DNA of 64,000 nt from assembly GCA_009739215.1 (NCBI GenBank), contig VSJF01000002.1:1798001-1862000 (forward strand). Reading direction: 5' to 3'. Below the pieces are notes generated by a model, which did no database searches, had not been told where the DNA came from, and saw nothing but the letters and a program-made list of their open reading frames with translations. The first letter of the stretch is position 1. Every line of letters starts with the position of its first letter. A program made the translations under genes and the position numbers. This stretch comes from Floccularia luteovirens. Its lineage: Eukaryota > Basidiomycota > Agaricomycetes > Agaricales > Squamanitaceae. Shown in pieces: positions 1 through 11,453 of this stretch.

Positions 1-772
1 TTCGCCATTGAACAAGGGTAATACATGAACATGAAGTGTTCCCCATGGGTCTGCTGCAGATGTCGAAGCTACACTCAGCTGAGATATACTCCCTTGTGCT
101 GGTGCATTGAGAGAAGTCACTGAAGGGGCACTGGATATTTGAGGAGCAAGGGACGATGGGAGGTGTGCAAGATTTCCAAGACGGTGCATTTCACGCGACA
201 CGAGTTTTGAATCATATGTGCGTCCATAAGAGCCCTAAGAAATGTCATTTGGGGGCAAATTGGAGAATACATCGCAAATTTTGTACCTTGGATGGTGATG
301 TGTTTACCCTATTAGTATTGGACATACTCGAAGCTGTCGCCATGGTTGCTGAAGACGTGGAGGCAGCGAGGGGCAGTGTAGTATTTGACTCCGTGCGGGA
401 GTGACTGTGTCCAGAATGCAGAAGCTGGCTGGGATGAAGAGCGTGCTTCAAATTAGCGCTGGTATCTTTGCCCGATCCAGAAAGGGAAGACGAAATCTTG
501 TCCGCAAAAAATCCGAGTCTCTTTGAGGAGCTATGAGTATCTGAAATGGTAGTCGGGTTTGGTTGGAGAACATTGCGGTTTCCATCTTGATCGCTGGCAG
601 CACTTAAATATCGTGTATTCGCTGGTGTCTGGCGGGGTGTTGCGTCACTCGATGTTCGTCGTCGGGTTTCGCTCCATTCTTCATGTGGCGAAGACGACCT
701 ACTATTCTTACTCTCCGGGCGATTTTGGTCATGAGATCGTCTAGAGGCAAGACCGTACGCGGATCCCCACAT
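1..772 (-). CDS. Unknown Ser-rich protein, 5' part, cut by window edge
   Basis: The start is taken at the ATG at 770-772 (MWGSAYGLASRR). Exon 1 (772-287) encodes about 160 residues rich in Ser, Thr, Asn and Arg and probably disordered. It contains one hydrophobic stretch, LGFFADKISSSLSG. An intron (286-235, GT-AG, phase 0) joins it to exon 2, which stays open to base 1. Exon 2 becomes more ordered, with YDSKLVSREMHRLGNLAHLP and then DPWGTLHVHVLPLFNGE at the window edge. That second motif looks like the start of a conserved folded domain lying outside the window. I do not recognise the family. A frame through both exons and a clean splice support a real gene. The 3' end is missing. Confidence 0.6.
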
Positions 773-1115
773 CGTGGATGAATTTTTGTTATAATAGTTT
801 GACGAACATAAATGCAAAAGAGTGTCTGGCAGTTCTAAAATGGAAGTACAACATAGGCACGGCTATCTCATATTATAGTACTTTATTTCAATAGCAATGG
901 TTCATTTGTCTTTTCTGCTGCTAGGACATTATCCTCGAATATTTACTGTATATTTACAGCTTTTGAAAACAACTATAATGGGGGATTTGTTCGGTGTTGA
1001 GAAGCTTCTATGTATATTTGTCTCTAATTGCCAAAAAACCCAGCCCAAGCTTGCGTACATACCTCCTGTGACATTGTGACGCACAAATGTTACAGAACAG
1101 TTTTTTTTGGGACAA
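773..1115. other. Divergent intergenic region
   Basis: About 340 bases lie between the unknown gene on the minus strand and Qri7 on the plus strand, so this should hold both promoters. It is AT-rich with a T run at 1101-1108. I see no clear motif or RNA gene. Confidence 0.5.
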
Positions 1116-2593
1116 ATGATATGTCCTTCATTCACATATCGGCAGTACGCCATTGCCGCAAGATATCTAACTTACAATAAACGCAACTTCACTGTACTTG
1201 CAATTGAGTCATCTGCAGATGACACCTGTGCCGCAGTCGTTAATTCATCGCGCAAAATTCTCTCCAACATAGTAATTAAACAACATGACATGTAAGTCTC
1301 ATCGCTGTGTTGGGCTTGTACTGAACAGGACAACGCCATATAGACACGAAGCATACGGTGGAATATATCCATTATCGGCCGTACAATCTCATCAGCGCAA
1401 TATGGTACATACTATTATCAGTTTATAAATGTCACCTCATGTCGTCTCAGCCCTTTGCAGTAAAAAGAGCCCTCGATGATGCAGGTGTTAATATCACAGA
1501 TGGGATAAATGGCATTGCCGTTACAAGAGGACCAGGTAATTCATATAATTTTCTCTTATACGATTTTTCTCCTATATAATTTATTCCCATACATTGTCGG
1601 ATAGGTATGACCGGATGTCTTGGTGTTGGATTAAACGCGGCCAAAACTTTGGCAGCTGCTATGAATTTACCTCTAGTTGGTGTCCACCATATGGTATGTC
1701 ATATTTTCTGCGTTATGTCGTAATGACGTATTTACTATTCATAGCAAGCGCATGCCCTGACGGCGTTGCTTACAACCCCAACGCCCCCAGATTTTCCCTT
1801 CCTAGTGCTGCTCATATCTGGTGGTCACACACTGGTTGTACTTGCCACTTCTTTGACATCCTACCGTATCCTCGCGACTACTTCAGACGAAAGTATTGGG
1901 AGAGCGTTCGACAAAGTTTCCAAACTTTTAGCCTTGAAATGGACCAAACTTGGTCCCGGGGATGCCTTGGAGAAATTCTGTAGAGTAGCAGATTCTGCTG
2001 TTGATTCCATCCAAATTCCTTCTATGCCTCGATCGCTATTAGGAGAGATGGAATTCTCATTTTCTGGCCTACATTCTCGTGTTGAACGGTTTATCCATGA
2101 GCTTGGAGGAATTGAACATGTTGACTTGAATGTTAAGCAAGCGTTAGCTCGGGCTTTTCAAACTTCTGCAGTAGCTCAACTTGAAGAGAAACTACTTCTG
2201 TGCCTCCAGTGGTGCCTGGACAGAGATATGTATATCAATAGTATCATTGTCAGCGGGGGTGTTGCAAGCAATCAATTTCTTCGGGAACGGTATGTCATAA
2301 TATATGTTAAATAGATCCACTAAATGGCCCTGAGTCTAGGTTGTATCTTTGTTTGAAGCAAAATCAGAAGAATCCAATCCCGCTACTCTTTCCACCAGCA
2401 AATCTTTGCACAGGTATATCTACATTTTACAGGGGTGATTGGGTAGCTGATACCAACTCAAGATAATGCTGCAATGATCGGTTGGGCTTCCATGCATCGT
2501 TTTCTAGCAGGAGACTGTGATAGTTATGATATTGAACAACGGTCTAAATGGAACATTGAAGATTTGTTAGACAAGCCTCAAAATAACTTATAG
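1116..2593 (+). CDS. QRI7: Mitochondrial tRNA t6A synthesis protein Qri7 (TsaD/Kae1 family)
   Basis: This is a member of the TsaD/Kae1/Qri7 family, which transfers the threonylcarbamoyl group to A37 of tRNAs reading ANN codons; Qri7 is the mitochondrial form. Six exons can be followed. Exon 1 carries VLAIESSADDTCAAVV (about 1195-1240). The metal-binding histidines HHM-QAH span an intron (1693-1745). ISGGHTLVV (near 1814) and SGGVASNQFLRER (near 2254) are the later nucleotide-binding motifs. The last introns lie around 2290-2341 and at 2415-2462, and the end reads DNAAMIGWASMHRF before the stop. The start MICPSFTYRQYAIAARYL is basic and hydroxylated, fitting a mitochondrial presequence and favouring Qri7 over cytosolic Kae1. 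No key motif is missing. It ends 221 bases before Rdh54 on the same strand. Confidence 0.93.
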
Positions 2594-2814
2594 CTGTAGT
2601 GTAGGGTATTCAAAGCTAAAAGGTTATCACAATGATTTCGCCTGCAGTCACTTGCTGTCCACCAAGTTTGTGCGGTTACCAATTTGACGATGTCACAATG
2701 ACGATCATGTGATCATTACGCGACCCGTCACATTCAATCCATTGTCGCGTTGCTTATTCGCCGTTTTCATATTTAAGTAAAAAATATCTCAATCGTTCAG
2801 AGGAAGTTCCTGCT

Positions 2815-5800
2815 ATGCTAAAACGTAAACAAGGACAAGATGAACAGAACAGTCGCAAGCGTTTTGCAAGAGATACGGAAGTAGAAAGCACCTTGGATGG
2901 CGATGGAGGAGATACCGAGCCAGGTACGTCAGAATATTGGATGGTACAGAGGTGAGATCATTTCACATTATACACAAAAAAATATTGGAAGCATTTATCT
3001 ACAGGAGGAGCCCCCAATACAAGAAGCATAAAACATGGGATGAAGATGGTGTTCTCGCTATGAGTTTTGGTAGTGGTGTCCTTTATGATATGGACGGAAA
3101 AACGTGGGTTTTCTCTGGAATGATATTGACCACATGCTTATGTTATAAACTACTGTTCAATAGAATATCCACAGGCAAGGTCGATGCCCCTATGTTTCAA
3201 GGCAAAATTGTATCATTGGGTAGCCAAGAACTCCAACTTGACTATCTCATCAACCAAAACGATTTTCTTGCTGGTAAATACTTTCAAAGCAAGGATTTGG
3301 CCTCTTCGACTGTATCAAGTGCTCCTTTCGCTGTTCCCAGTTATATTCGACCGGTTCCCCGCATGGACCGCCCAAAATCTAATGGGGGCAAGTCCGTCAA
3401 GCCACCACTACAGCCTGTTATTAATGCCTCCAACGCGCCACAAGACCGACAGGAAGGATTAGTCCCTCGGAAGTCAGGCAACTTCTACTGGACAGCTAAC
3501 TGGTTGTCTTTATATAATTAGTCTACTGTCCTTCATTAACAACAAATCTTGCAGGCGAAAACAACAAACTAAGAAACATAAAACCTGGGATGGCGACGCT
3601 TATGTTTCCGTTGTGAATGATAAGGTAACAATGCTATCCGAAGAGGGTAACATGTAAGTATTTTTGATATTCCATTGCTGCAACTTTGTTGATCGAATCG
3701 TCCTGAAGCATGGGTACAATAACCTGGAAAAAGGAACCGTTGCAGTCGGGTTCTGTGATACATCTTGGCGGGATGGAAGTCCAGCTAGATTGTCTGGTGG
3801 ATGCTGGTTCACTACCCATAGTTCATGGTGCCGAGCCTATTGATGACAAGTTGGACAATAGCAAACCAGCGATCATTAAGAAGCGGACAGAATTACCAAT
3901 TTTACCTGCTTCATTTTATGGGAAGTTTTCCGCATCAAAGCCAGCGACGCCCTTGTTAGTACGATGGTTATTTCCTTACACACCATTCTTAACTCTTGTG
4001 CAGGTATGACCCCGAAGCTGAAGGTGCTGTTGTCATGAAACCCCCAACAAAAGAACATGCCAAACAATTCAACAAGAAGTATATATATCTCTCATCAACC
4101 AGAGAAGTGACCTAATCTCTTCCTAGAAACTTACCTATAACTCCAGTCGTTCTCGATCCTTTTTTAGTCCGGAAAATGCGACCTCACCAAATCGAAGGTG
4201 GAGGCATCAACCATCTACTACCATCTCTTATTAACATGTTTCCAAGGTGTCAAGTTTTTATACGAGTGCGTCATGGGGCTACGGAAACATGAAGGTCAAG
4301 GTTGCATTCTTGCAGATGAGATGTGAGATTATTCTGTTATTTAGGTATATGTGTTGAATCGGTCAATAGGGGTCTCGGAAAGACATTACAGGTACGCATA
4401 GGCAGTCAAGCTGCCCCAGTTATTATTAAACTATTCCCTGAAGACCATCGCACTTGTCTGGACACTTTTAAGTGGGTGACTTCATAATCATATGTGTCGA
4501 CCAACTACTCATATACATTAAAGAACAAAGTCCATATGGTAATGTAGTACCGACTGTCAGGAAAGTCCTCATTGCTTGCCCTGTTTCTCTTGTCAGTGTA
4601 AGTCGCCTAACATTATCAAAATCTTAGCTAGATACTGACAGGAAATCTCATGTAAATCAGAACTGGAAAGGGGAATTCCACAAGTGGTTAGGCAGAGATA
4701 GAGTGGGTGTGGCAACATGTGTAAAAGACAAGAATGCAGTGAAGACCTTTTTGAATGCGTAAGTATTTGATACCTTACTCATAGAAGATTGTCACCCTTT
4801 CATCCCATTTCAGCAACTCCCAACAAGTCCTTATTATAGGATACGAGAAGCTCCGCACGGTTATGTATGTGATGAATTCTGCACAGGAATAGTTTTTTAA
4901 TTGCACCTATAGTGATGAGCTAAAATTTTGCGTGTGAGTGGCCTCATTTTTCATTCGACCTCAGGTAATAAACTCTGAGAATACAGCCCACCTATCGGTT
5001 TGATAATCTGTGATGAAGGTGATTTTGTATCTGTACATTTTTGAACTTGCAACTGATTCTTGAAGGCCACCGACTAAAATCTGCGAACAAGACTGCTGCA
5101 ATGTTTGACGCCATTCGGACACCCCGAAGAGTAATCCTTTCCGGAACACCAATACAAAACGACTTAGGAGAATTTCATGCAATGGTACGTATCCTGCTTC
5201 TATCTCCAATCATACTAAACGACTTCCTAGGCTGAATTCTGTAATCCCGGTTTGTTGGGTACACTTTTGTGCTTCTCTATCGTGTTCTTTTCAATTTGAT
5301 ATATAATTCAGACAAGTACAACGCTTTCCGCAAGTTTTATGAGGTTCCTATTCTCAAAGGCCGCTCCCCCGAGGCAACCGTCAGTGATGTTCAACTTGGC
5401 GAAGCCCGCTCAGCACAGGTAAATCAACCTCATTGGCTTATCACACACACCGATGAATTACTGTCCACAGTTATTGTCTATTGCCCAAAGCTTTGTTTTG
5501 CGTCGAGATGCACGTCTATTAATGAACCACCTTCCTCCCAAGTGTCAGTCATTGTTTGCTACTTGCATTTGCTGTGCATAACCCAGTCATAGATGAATAT
5601 GTTGTCTTTGTTGCGCCGACTTCTCTTCAACTGTCGATATTCACAAAGATTCTCAATCCTGACAACATGGACGATCTAATACATAGCTCTACGGCAGAAT
5701 CTCTAGCACTCATTGGCATACTTACCAAAATTAGTAACAGCCCAATACTACTGAAAGCAACAATCGACAAAGTAAGGGAAAAGACTCAATCTACTGATGT

Positions 5801-7588
5801 TTCTCCGCAAAGAGCAGCCGTAATGGATGCTCTGAAACTGTTACCTGAAAGGACACAAATCGATGACATGACATTAAGCGGTGCGTTTAATTTCATCGTG
5901 CAGGTTCTAAAGTGTTTATAAATACCGCGTATAGGGAAATTACTTGCTCTTTCCAGAATGCTGAAGCTCATTCGTCAAGTACGGGCCAACTGCCCCGCTT
6001 ATACCTACCAGTCTATTAATGTAGCTTTGGCAGACTACGGACGAAAAATGCGTTCTAGTTTCTCATTACACTTCGACTCTAAACATTCTCGAAGCTTTCT
6101 GTAAAACCCAACATTATTCTTGTTATCGATTGGATGGGTCTGTTTTCTCTCACTAGCCATGTCGCCACCATTTTAAATTTCCCGGAAATAGCCAAACGCC
6201 CCCGGCAAAGCGTCAAGAATATGTAAATGCTTTTAATAAATCATCGCAGAAGTCGAGCTGTAGGTTTATAAATCTTCTCTTTGAACCCTGCTCATTGCAA
6301 TATAGTCATCTTTCTTTTGAGCTCTAAAGCAGGTTAGTCTAGTCTGGACATGGAAATTGGCATACCTTGACTAGGCTGTTTGGATACAGGTGGGGTTGGT
6401 ATAAACCTTATTGGTATTTTTTTCTTCTGCTACAACGAGAAGCTGCTATAACATGACTATAGGTGCTTCGAGGGTATGCCTTATCGACTCAGACTGGAAT
6501 CCAAGGTAGTCCCCTAGGGTGTCCGCAAATACCGAATACCAAATATCTAACTATTTTGCGAAGTCATGACCTTCAGTCTATGGCAAGATGCCATCGGTAC
6601 TTTGCCTCTGCATTATATCTATATATTTTTGGCTGACACGTGCTTCACTAGTGATGGACAAAAACGTCCGGTTTATATATACAGATTCCTGACCACGGGA
6701 ACGATAGATGGTAAGAACAATTTTATTATCTAGTATAAGCTAACTCGGGCTGTCTAGAAAAAATATTTCAGAGACAGGTCACAAAACTTGGCCTGAGTGA
6801 TTGTAAGAGCGCGGCTGTATTTCAAGTGATGCTTACTGATTATCACCAGCCTTGATGGGCTCTGTTAGTTTGTTATTGATCTCATTTTCTGAAGCTTGAC
6901 GTCTTTGGCATTAGGGCGCAAGCACCTCCAAAGCTGATTCGTTTACAAGAAGAGACGTACGTCGCTCCCCATTAAAAAAAACCATCACTAAGCAATTTAT
7001 ATAGCTTCGCGACATTTTTCGCGTTGATCTTGGGACGGCTTGTAATACGCATGATCTCTTAGAATGCGTCTGCGACAGGACCCAATCAGACCAAGTTAGC
7101 AGCGGCCCAGATGATGATCTCCAGGGGTTGCCTCTGGAGGAAGATGATGATGACTTACCAGACAGCGGCTTTATTTCGGCTGCCCGCCTGAATTTAGAGA
7201 AAACGCAAGCTCTGGAGACGACGGTGTGTTTCTGCCTGTTGGCTCATGATTACCATGACTGATATCTTATTAGCATTCACGCAAAAAAGCACTTGCAGCC
7301 TTGGACGAATGGACGCATATCAATTGCCTCAAATCTGGAGCACCAGACCAAGTGTTAGATGGCATTCTTTGCAAGCTTGTTTGCATAGCAAATTCCGAAG
7401 TGAACTCTGACGATAATATGAACGCAAGAAGGGAACAAACCGAGACAATGTCACCGGACGTAATCCTCTCTGATAACGAGACAACAGAGAATGAGCAAAG
7501 GTCTTGTAGTGTAATGGGTGGGACTATCTCCTTCTTGTTCGAGAGGAAATCGACAAGCATAGCCCAGGCAGCTGAGGATGATCAGTAG
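2815..7588 (+). CDS. RDH54: Rdh54/Tid1 (RAD54B-like) SNF2 recombination helicase with two DUF2439 modules
   Basis: This is a Snf2-family DNA translocase of the Rad54 group, which works with Rad51/Dmc1 in homologous recombination in the nucleus. The start is the ATG at 2815 (MLKRKQGQDEQNSRKRF), and about 20 short introns interrupt the gene. Two N-terminal DUF2439-like modules each begin KKHKTWD (near 3022 and 3568). The helicase core follows: RPHQIEGVKFLYE (near 4170-4262), Walker A DEMGLGKT split by an intron (4315-4385), DEGHRL split by an intron (5010-5070), SGTPIQND (near 5138), SHYTSTLNILEAFC (near 6059), SSKAGGVGINLIG over three exons, then ARCHRDGQKRPVYIYRF (6576-6690). An acidic tail follows. 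I traced the C-terminal helicase frame through every intron and saw no break. RAD54B/Rdh54 is favoured over Rad54 by the helicase-core sequence and DUF2439 N-terminus, as an inference. Confidence 0.9.
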
Positions 7589-7907
7589 CGAGATTTTTCG
7601 GACTATGCACAATATAGCAAAGATTTTTTCACATTTACAAATGGAAAACAAGCCAAGTAAGTAAGAAAGGCATATTGGAGGGAATTGGCAGGACATTTCG
7701 CGGGCGCGTTGATAACAATGTGTTGATCAGCGACGCCCCCTAACGGCCTACATGATTGAATAGAAAAGGAAGAGAAGAAGAAGAAGAAGAAGAAGAAAAA
7801 GAAAGGAAAACAACTATTCGGTACTGTGATTCAAGACTATCATAATATTTCAGCAGACTGAGAGCCAGTAGACTGTTGCATTGCTAACCCACCATCAAAA
7901 GTTAATT
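7589..7907. other. Convergent intergenic region
   Basis: About 320 bases lie between the 3' ends of RDH54 and the amidohydrolase gene. The region holds a GAA/AAG microsatellite and otherwise nothing recognisable. Confidence 0.5.
7774..7797. repeat. GAA trinucleotide microsatellite
   Basis: An uninterrupted GAA run of about eight units, flanked by purine-rich sequence, lies in the convergent 3' region. It is a simple repeat prone to length change. Confidence 0.9.
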
Positions 7908-10582
7908 TCACAAAAGGGTCCCGTAAACAGGTTTCCCATCGATTGCAGTTAGAATTGATTTGGTTGCAAGAATTTTGTTTGTTGGCACGGTCATGATATC
8001 TTGAGATAGTATAACATAGTCTGCGCGCTTCCCTATTTCGAGAGAACCGAGTGAATCCTCGGTGAACGATGCGTATGCCGCATCGATCGTCATCCCTGTA
8101 TCAAAAAATGTCTATGTCGGCTGTTTATATAAACACATGTTACTACAAACCTCTAAGTGCTTCCACGCGCGTCAGTCGTTCCTCCGGGAACCTGAAAAAT
8201 TATCGTTCAGAAGTTTTTGACAATAGCAGCATGAAAACTTGCCATCCTTCACTTCCATGAGGCGATTTTCCATCTGGGGAGAGACGCGTAATAGCGGCAT
8301 AGAAACCAGAGAGGGGATTCATAGATTCAACAGGAAAGTCAGATCCAAGCGCGATTCGTGCTCCGCTGTCAATGAGAGACCGGAATGCATACAATCCTTT
8401 GACACGTTCTGGACCCTACAATACCAGTAGATTCAGAATCATACATGTAATAAATTGGTAAGTCAACCTACCAACCGGTTCTCTGCATACCACATATCGC
8501 TGATTCTGAAATGAAAAATGTTACAAATACTGCATGGAAGGAGTAATCACCCAGTATATAGACTCACGCATGGGTAGGCTGAACACTTGCAATTACTACA
8601 TGTAAGAGCCACTTGTTATCAGAAATCAATGCTAAGTATATTTTCACCGACCACCTAATTTTCCTAGCCTCTGCATGTCCCGCTTTGTCATGAACTGAGC
8701 ATGTTCTAATCTGGGTCGGAGGGCAGAGACATTGGCTCCTTTTAAAGACGCTTCAAATGCATCTATAACAATGGAGTTGGCACGGTCGCCGATAGCGTGA
8801 ACATTCTAAAGACAATCAATACCACGTTGTGAATGCGATTTAGCCTACTCACCACTTGCCATCCATCCATCAAAAATTTTGGGATCACGTCAAATAAGAC
8901 CTCCGGGTCTAGCCGCATGAAACCATTAGTGGATGGATTGTCGTGATAAGGCTCGTTCAACTGCACGGAAAAGCTTAAACCTAGTAGTATTTCGAACAGT
9001 GGACAGTGCTTACTGCAGCACCACCAGTTCTGAGAGCGCCTACAAGAATGTCAGAACCTTGTGATTCAATAAGTTGAGGTATGGACTGATACCATCAGCG
9101 AATATCTTTACGCTGCGGGCACTCAGCCGGCCATTACCAGCCCCAATGACTTGCGTGGTGACGTTTCCCCAATATTTCTCTTCTTCGTTAAAATACGTCA
9201 TCCCATAGATCCTTATCTAATGGAATGGTTCATGTGAATATTGAATTGAACCAGTTCAAACAGGCCCTTACAGGTAGTTCGCCTGCTTCTGCTTGCCTTG
9301 ATATCCCATGAGAATGCTGCACCATACCAAAACAAATAGAAGTACAAACCTTCTAAAAAACGCCAAAGACGTAGGATCCAGTCCAGCATCATGGATAGAA
9401 GTCAAGCCATATGCATGAGCATCCTTGACAGCAATTCTGAACCTTCTTAACAAATCATCCTCAGTCAATTCCGGCTGTTTTAATAGGTCCTGAGCGTTGT
9501 CCAAGAGGACACCTGAATCAGCAAACGCTCGTCAGTAATGCCCGAGTTTGAGGGAGGAACGGGAGACCTGTCGGAGTTCCGGTAACGTCGCGGATGATTA
9601 TTCCTCCGTCCACGTCTTCAGGGAAAGGTAAGCTTGCTTCAATAGCGCTGGATGATACCCAAAGTGCATGACAATCTTTGCTTTGCAGTACAACTGGTCG
9701 ACCCCGAATAATGGGATCAGCGTCTAGATCTGCCTGTGTAGAAAGGGACAGCTCATTAAAAAGATTGGCCAACGTAATCACTGGGAGAGAACCACAGACA
9801 GAGGTGGGCCATCCTACTGTGGGCCAGATTGTATGATCCCAACCCCCGCCGAAAATAAATTTGGAAGTATTGTTATACACTGTTGGATTAGAGAGAATGT
9901 ACTCCCTCACGCGTTTGACAGTGTCTGTAGTAGAATATTTATTTTGCCTGGCTATTAAAACCTAGTAAATGCTACTGACCTTGGATGGATCTTGTCCCTT
10001 CCAGAGGGAGCTCTTTGCTAGCACCATACTCCAAAATATGAGCATGGGAATCTATTTGAAACAGACAAGTTTATTCTGCCTAATGGATCTATTTTTTGAA
10101 CCGGAGTTTAACTAACCACTCATGCCTGGAATTATTATCGACCCATCCGGTATATATCGCACTTGTAATGCGGAATTTTCATTCCAGCGGCGTTTTACGT
10201 CCTCTGAGCAGGATGTGACATGTAAATTTCAAAATTTCAGTTTTGACTTACTGATGGACCCAATATCGACAATGCGAGAGTCCCGAACGACCAAACATTG
10301 CGCTTTTGAGTTCAGTGGATCAACGGTATAAATGGATTTACTATTCCGGGAACACAATGCATAACTTGACGGGAGTAGATCCGGGACTTCACTCGTTGTC
10401 TGAGTCGTGAGTAAAAAGTATCCGACTAGTGACGACAATACAACAAAGCCATATTGCAAAAAGGCACGAAGTGATCTCGTATTTCCGGCTGGTGCAGTAT
10501 GGTCCTGTTGGGTCGAGTCCTTGTCCTTCGTACCATGACGAGGCTTGTCTTGTGAGACAAACCGTTGGCGAAGCAGTGACAT
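7908..10582 (-). CDS. Membrane-anchored amidohydrolase (amidohydro_3, YtcJ-like)
   Basis: This is a metal-dependent hydrolase of the amidohydrolase superfamily; the substrate cannot be told from sequence. The start is the ATG at 10582 ([17 protein letters not shown]). A basic N-terminus is followed by one hydrophobic segment ([19 protein letters not shown], near 10470-10410), suggesting a signal anchor with an exported or lumenal catalytic domain. Family motifs occur in order across many exons: PGMSDSHAH with the metal-binding HxH (near 10040, split by an intron), [10 protein letters not shown] (near 9840), SIHDAGLD (near 9400), [10 protein letters not shown] (near 8795), [11 protein letters not shown] (near 8700), QPTHAISDMWY (spanning 8575-8490) and [12 protein letters not shown] (near 8325). 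The catalytic histidines and late Asp are all present, so the enzyme looks intact. It ends KPVYGTLL before TGA. The gene is convergent with RDH54. Confidence 0.9.
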
Positions 10583-11453
10583 ACTAGAGCAAAAACTTTC
10601 CGGGTGTGGTGAGCACTGGGGACACGGTGGGCTACGGAAGTGTACCGTCTTTGAAACGCGGTGGGACGGTACTTAGGATGAATCTGCACAGCAGTCCCGT
10701 CTATTTAAACCTCGGCAGAATTCCCAGGTCACAGCAAATTTTTGACACTAACAAAATTCGATGGTGGAGCATAGCCTTTTTAATCGATAAAAAGTTTACA
10801 TAGCTCCGAAATGACCTGAGTCCTTTCATTGAGGCTAGTCAATCAGATTGCCTGAATGTGACGCCAGCATGCCACCAATGTCAACAAAGCTTTGTAAGTA
10901 TCGATAAAATTACGAAAAAAACCAAGTTGCAATGTATTGAAGAAGGCACGAGGTTGATTTTAATGAACTATGAATAAGTCAATTAATGGAAATTATCATC
11001 GATAAGCGCTCGACTTAAGAGCTCACATGCGCTGATATCTCACAATGCGCCATACGCGTGGGGGCACACGTTGAAATGTCGAGGTTGACTTTATGACCTT
11101 TCTGACTAGAAATGGCAAGGTAGTATCTACTATTGTCTGGACTATAAAGCATTTCCGGTTTTTTTTATATCAAATTCAATTGAGCGGTGACAACTTTGAC
11201 GCTCATGTTTAAACGACATCATATCAGTCTGTTTGGGTCGGGGCCACATAGAATTCTAGAAAAACGGGCGGTTGCGCTCAATCCCCGCAAGCTCTTGGAA
11301 AACCAATTTACTGTTGAGTAACTTGCATGACTGAAATTTTCAAAATGGAAGAATCTGGTATCGACACGTTGGGGTGATGTCACGTGTCACCAGCAATGAC
11401 GGTGGGTTTCATGATATCGGCACTCATCCAAAGGTGTTCATCATATCCCTGCC
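10583..11453. other. Divergent intergenic region, amidohydrolase / Hrd1
   Basis: This 871-base AT-rich region separates two divergent genes. I found no ORF with coding character, no tRNA and no repeat. The only clear element is the CACGTG palindrome at 11379-11390, near the Hrd1 start. Confidence 0.5.
11379..11390. promoter_or_regulatory. GTCACGTGTCAC E-box palindrome upstream of Hrd1
   Basis: A CACGTG core extended by symmetrical GT/AC flanks lies 63 bases before the Hrd1 start codon. CACGTG is bound by bHLH factors, and ACGTG cores also occur in unfolded-protein-response elements. Hrd1 is commonly induced by ER stress, so a role in that response is possible but is inference only. Confidence 0.35.
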
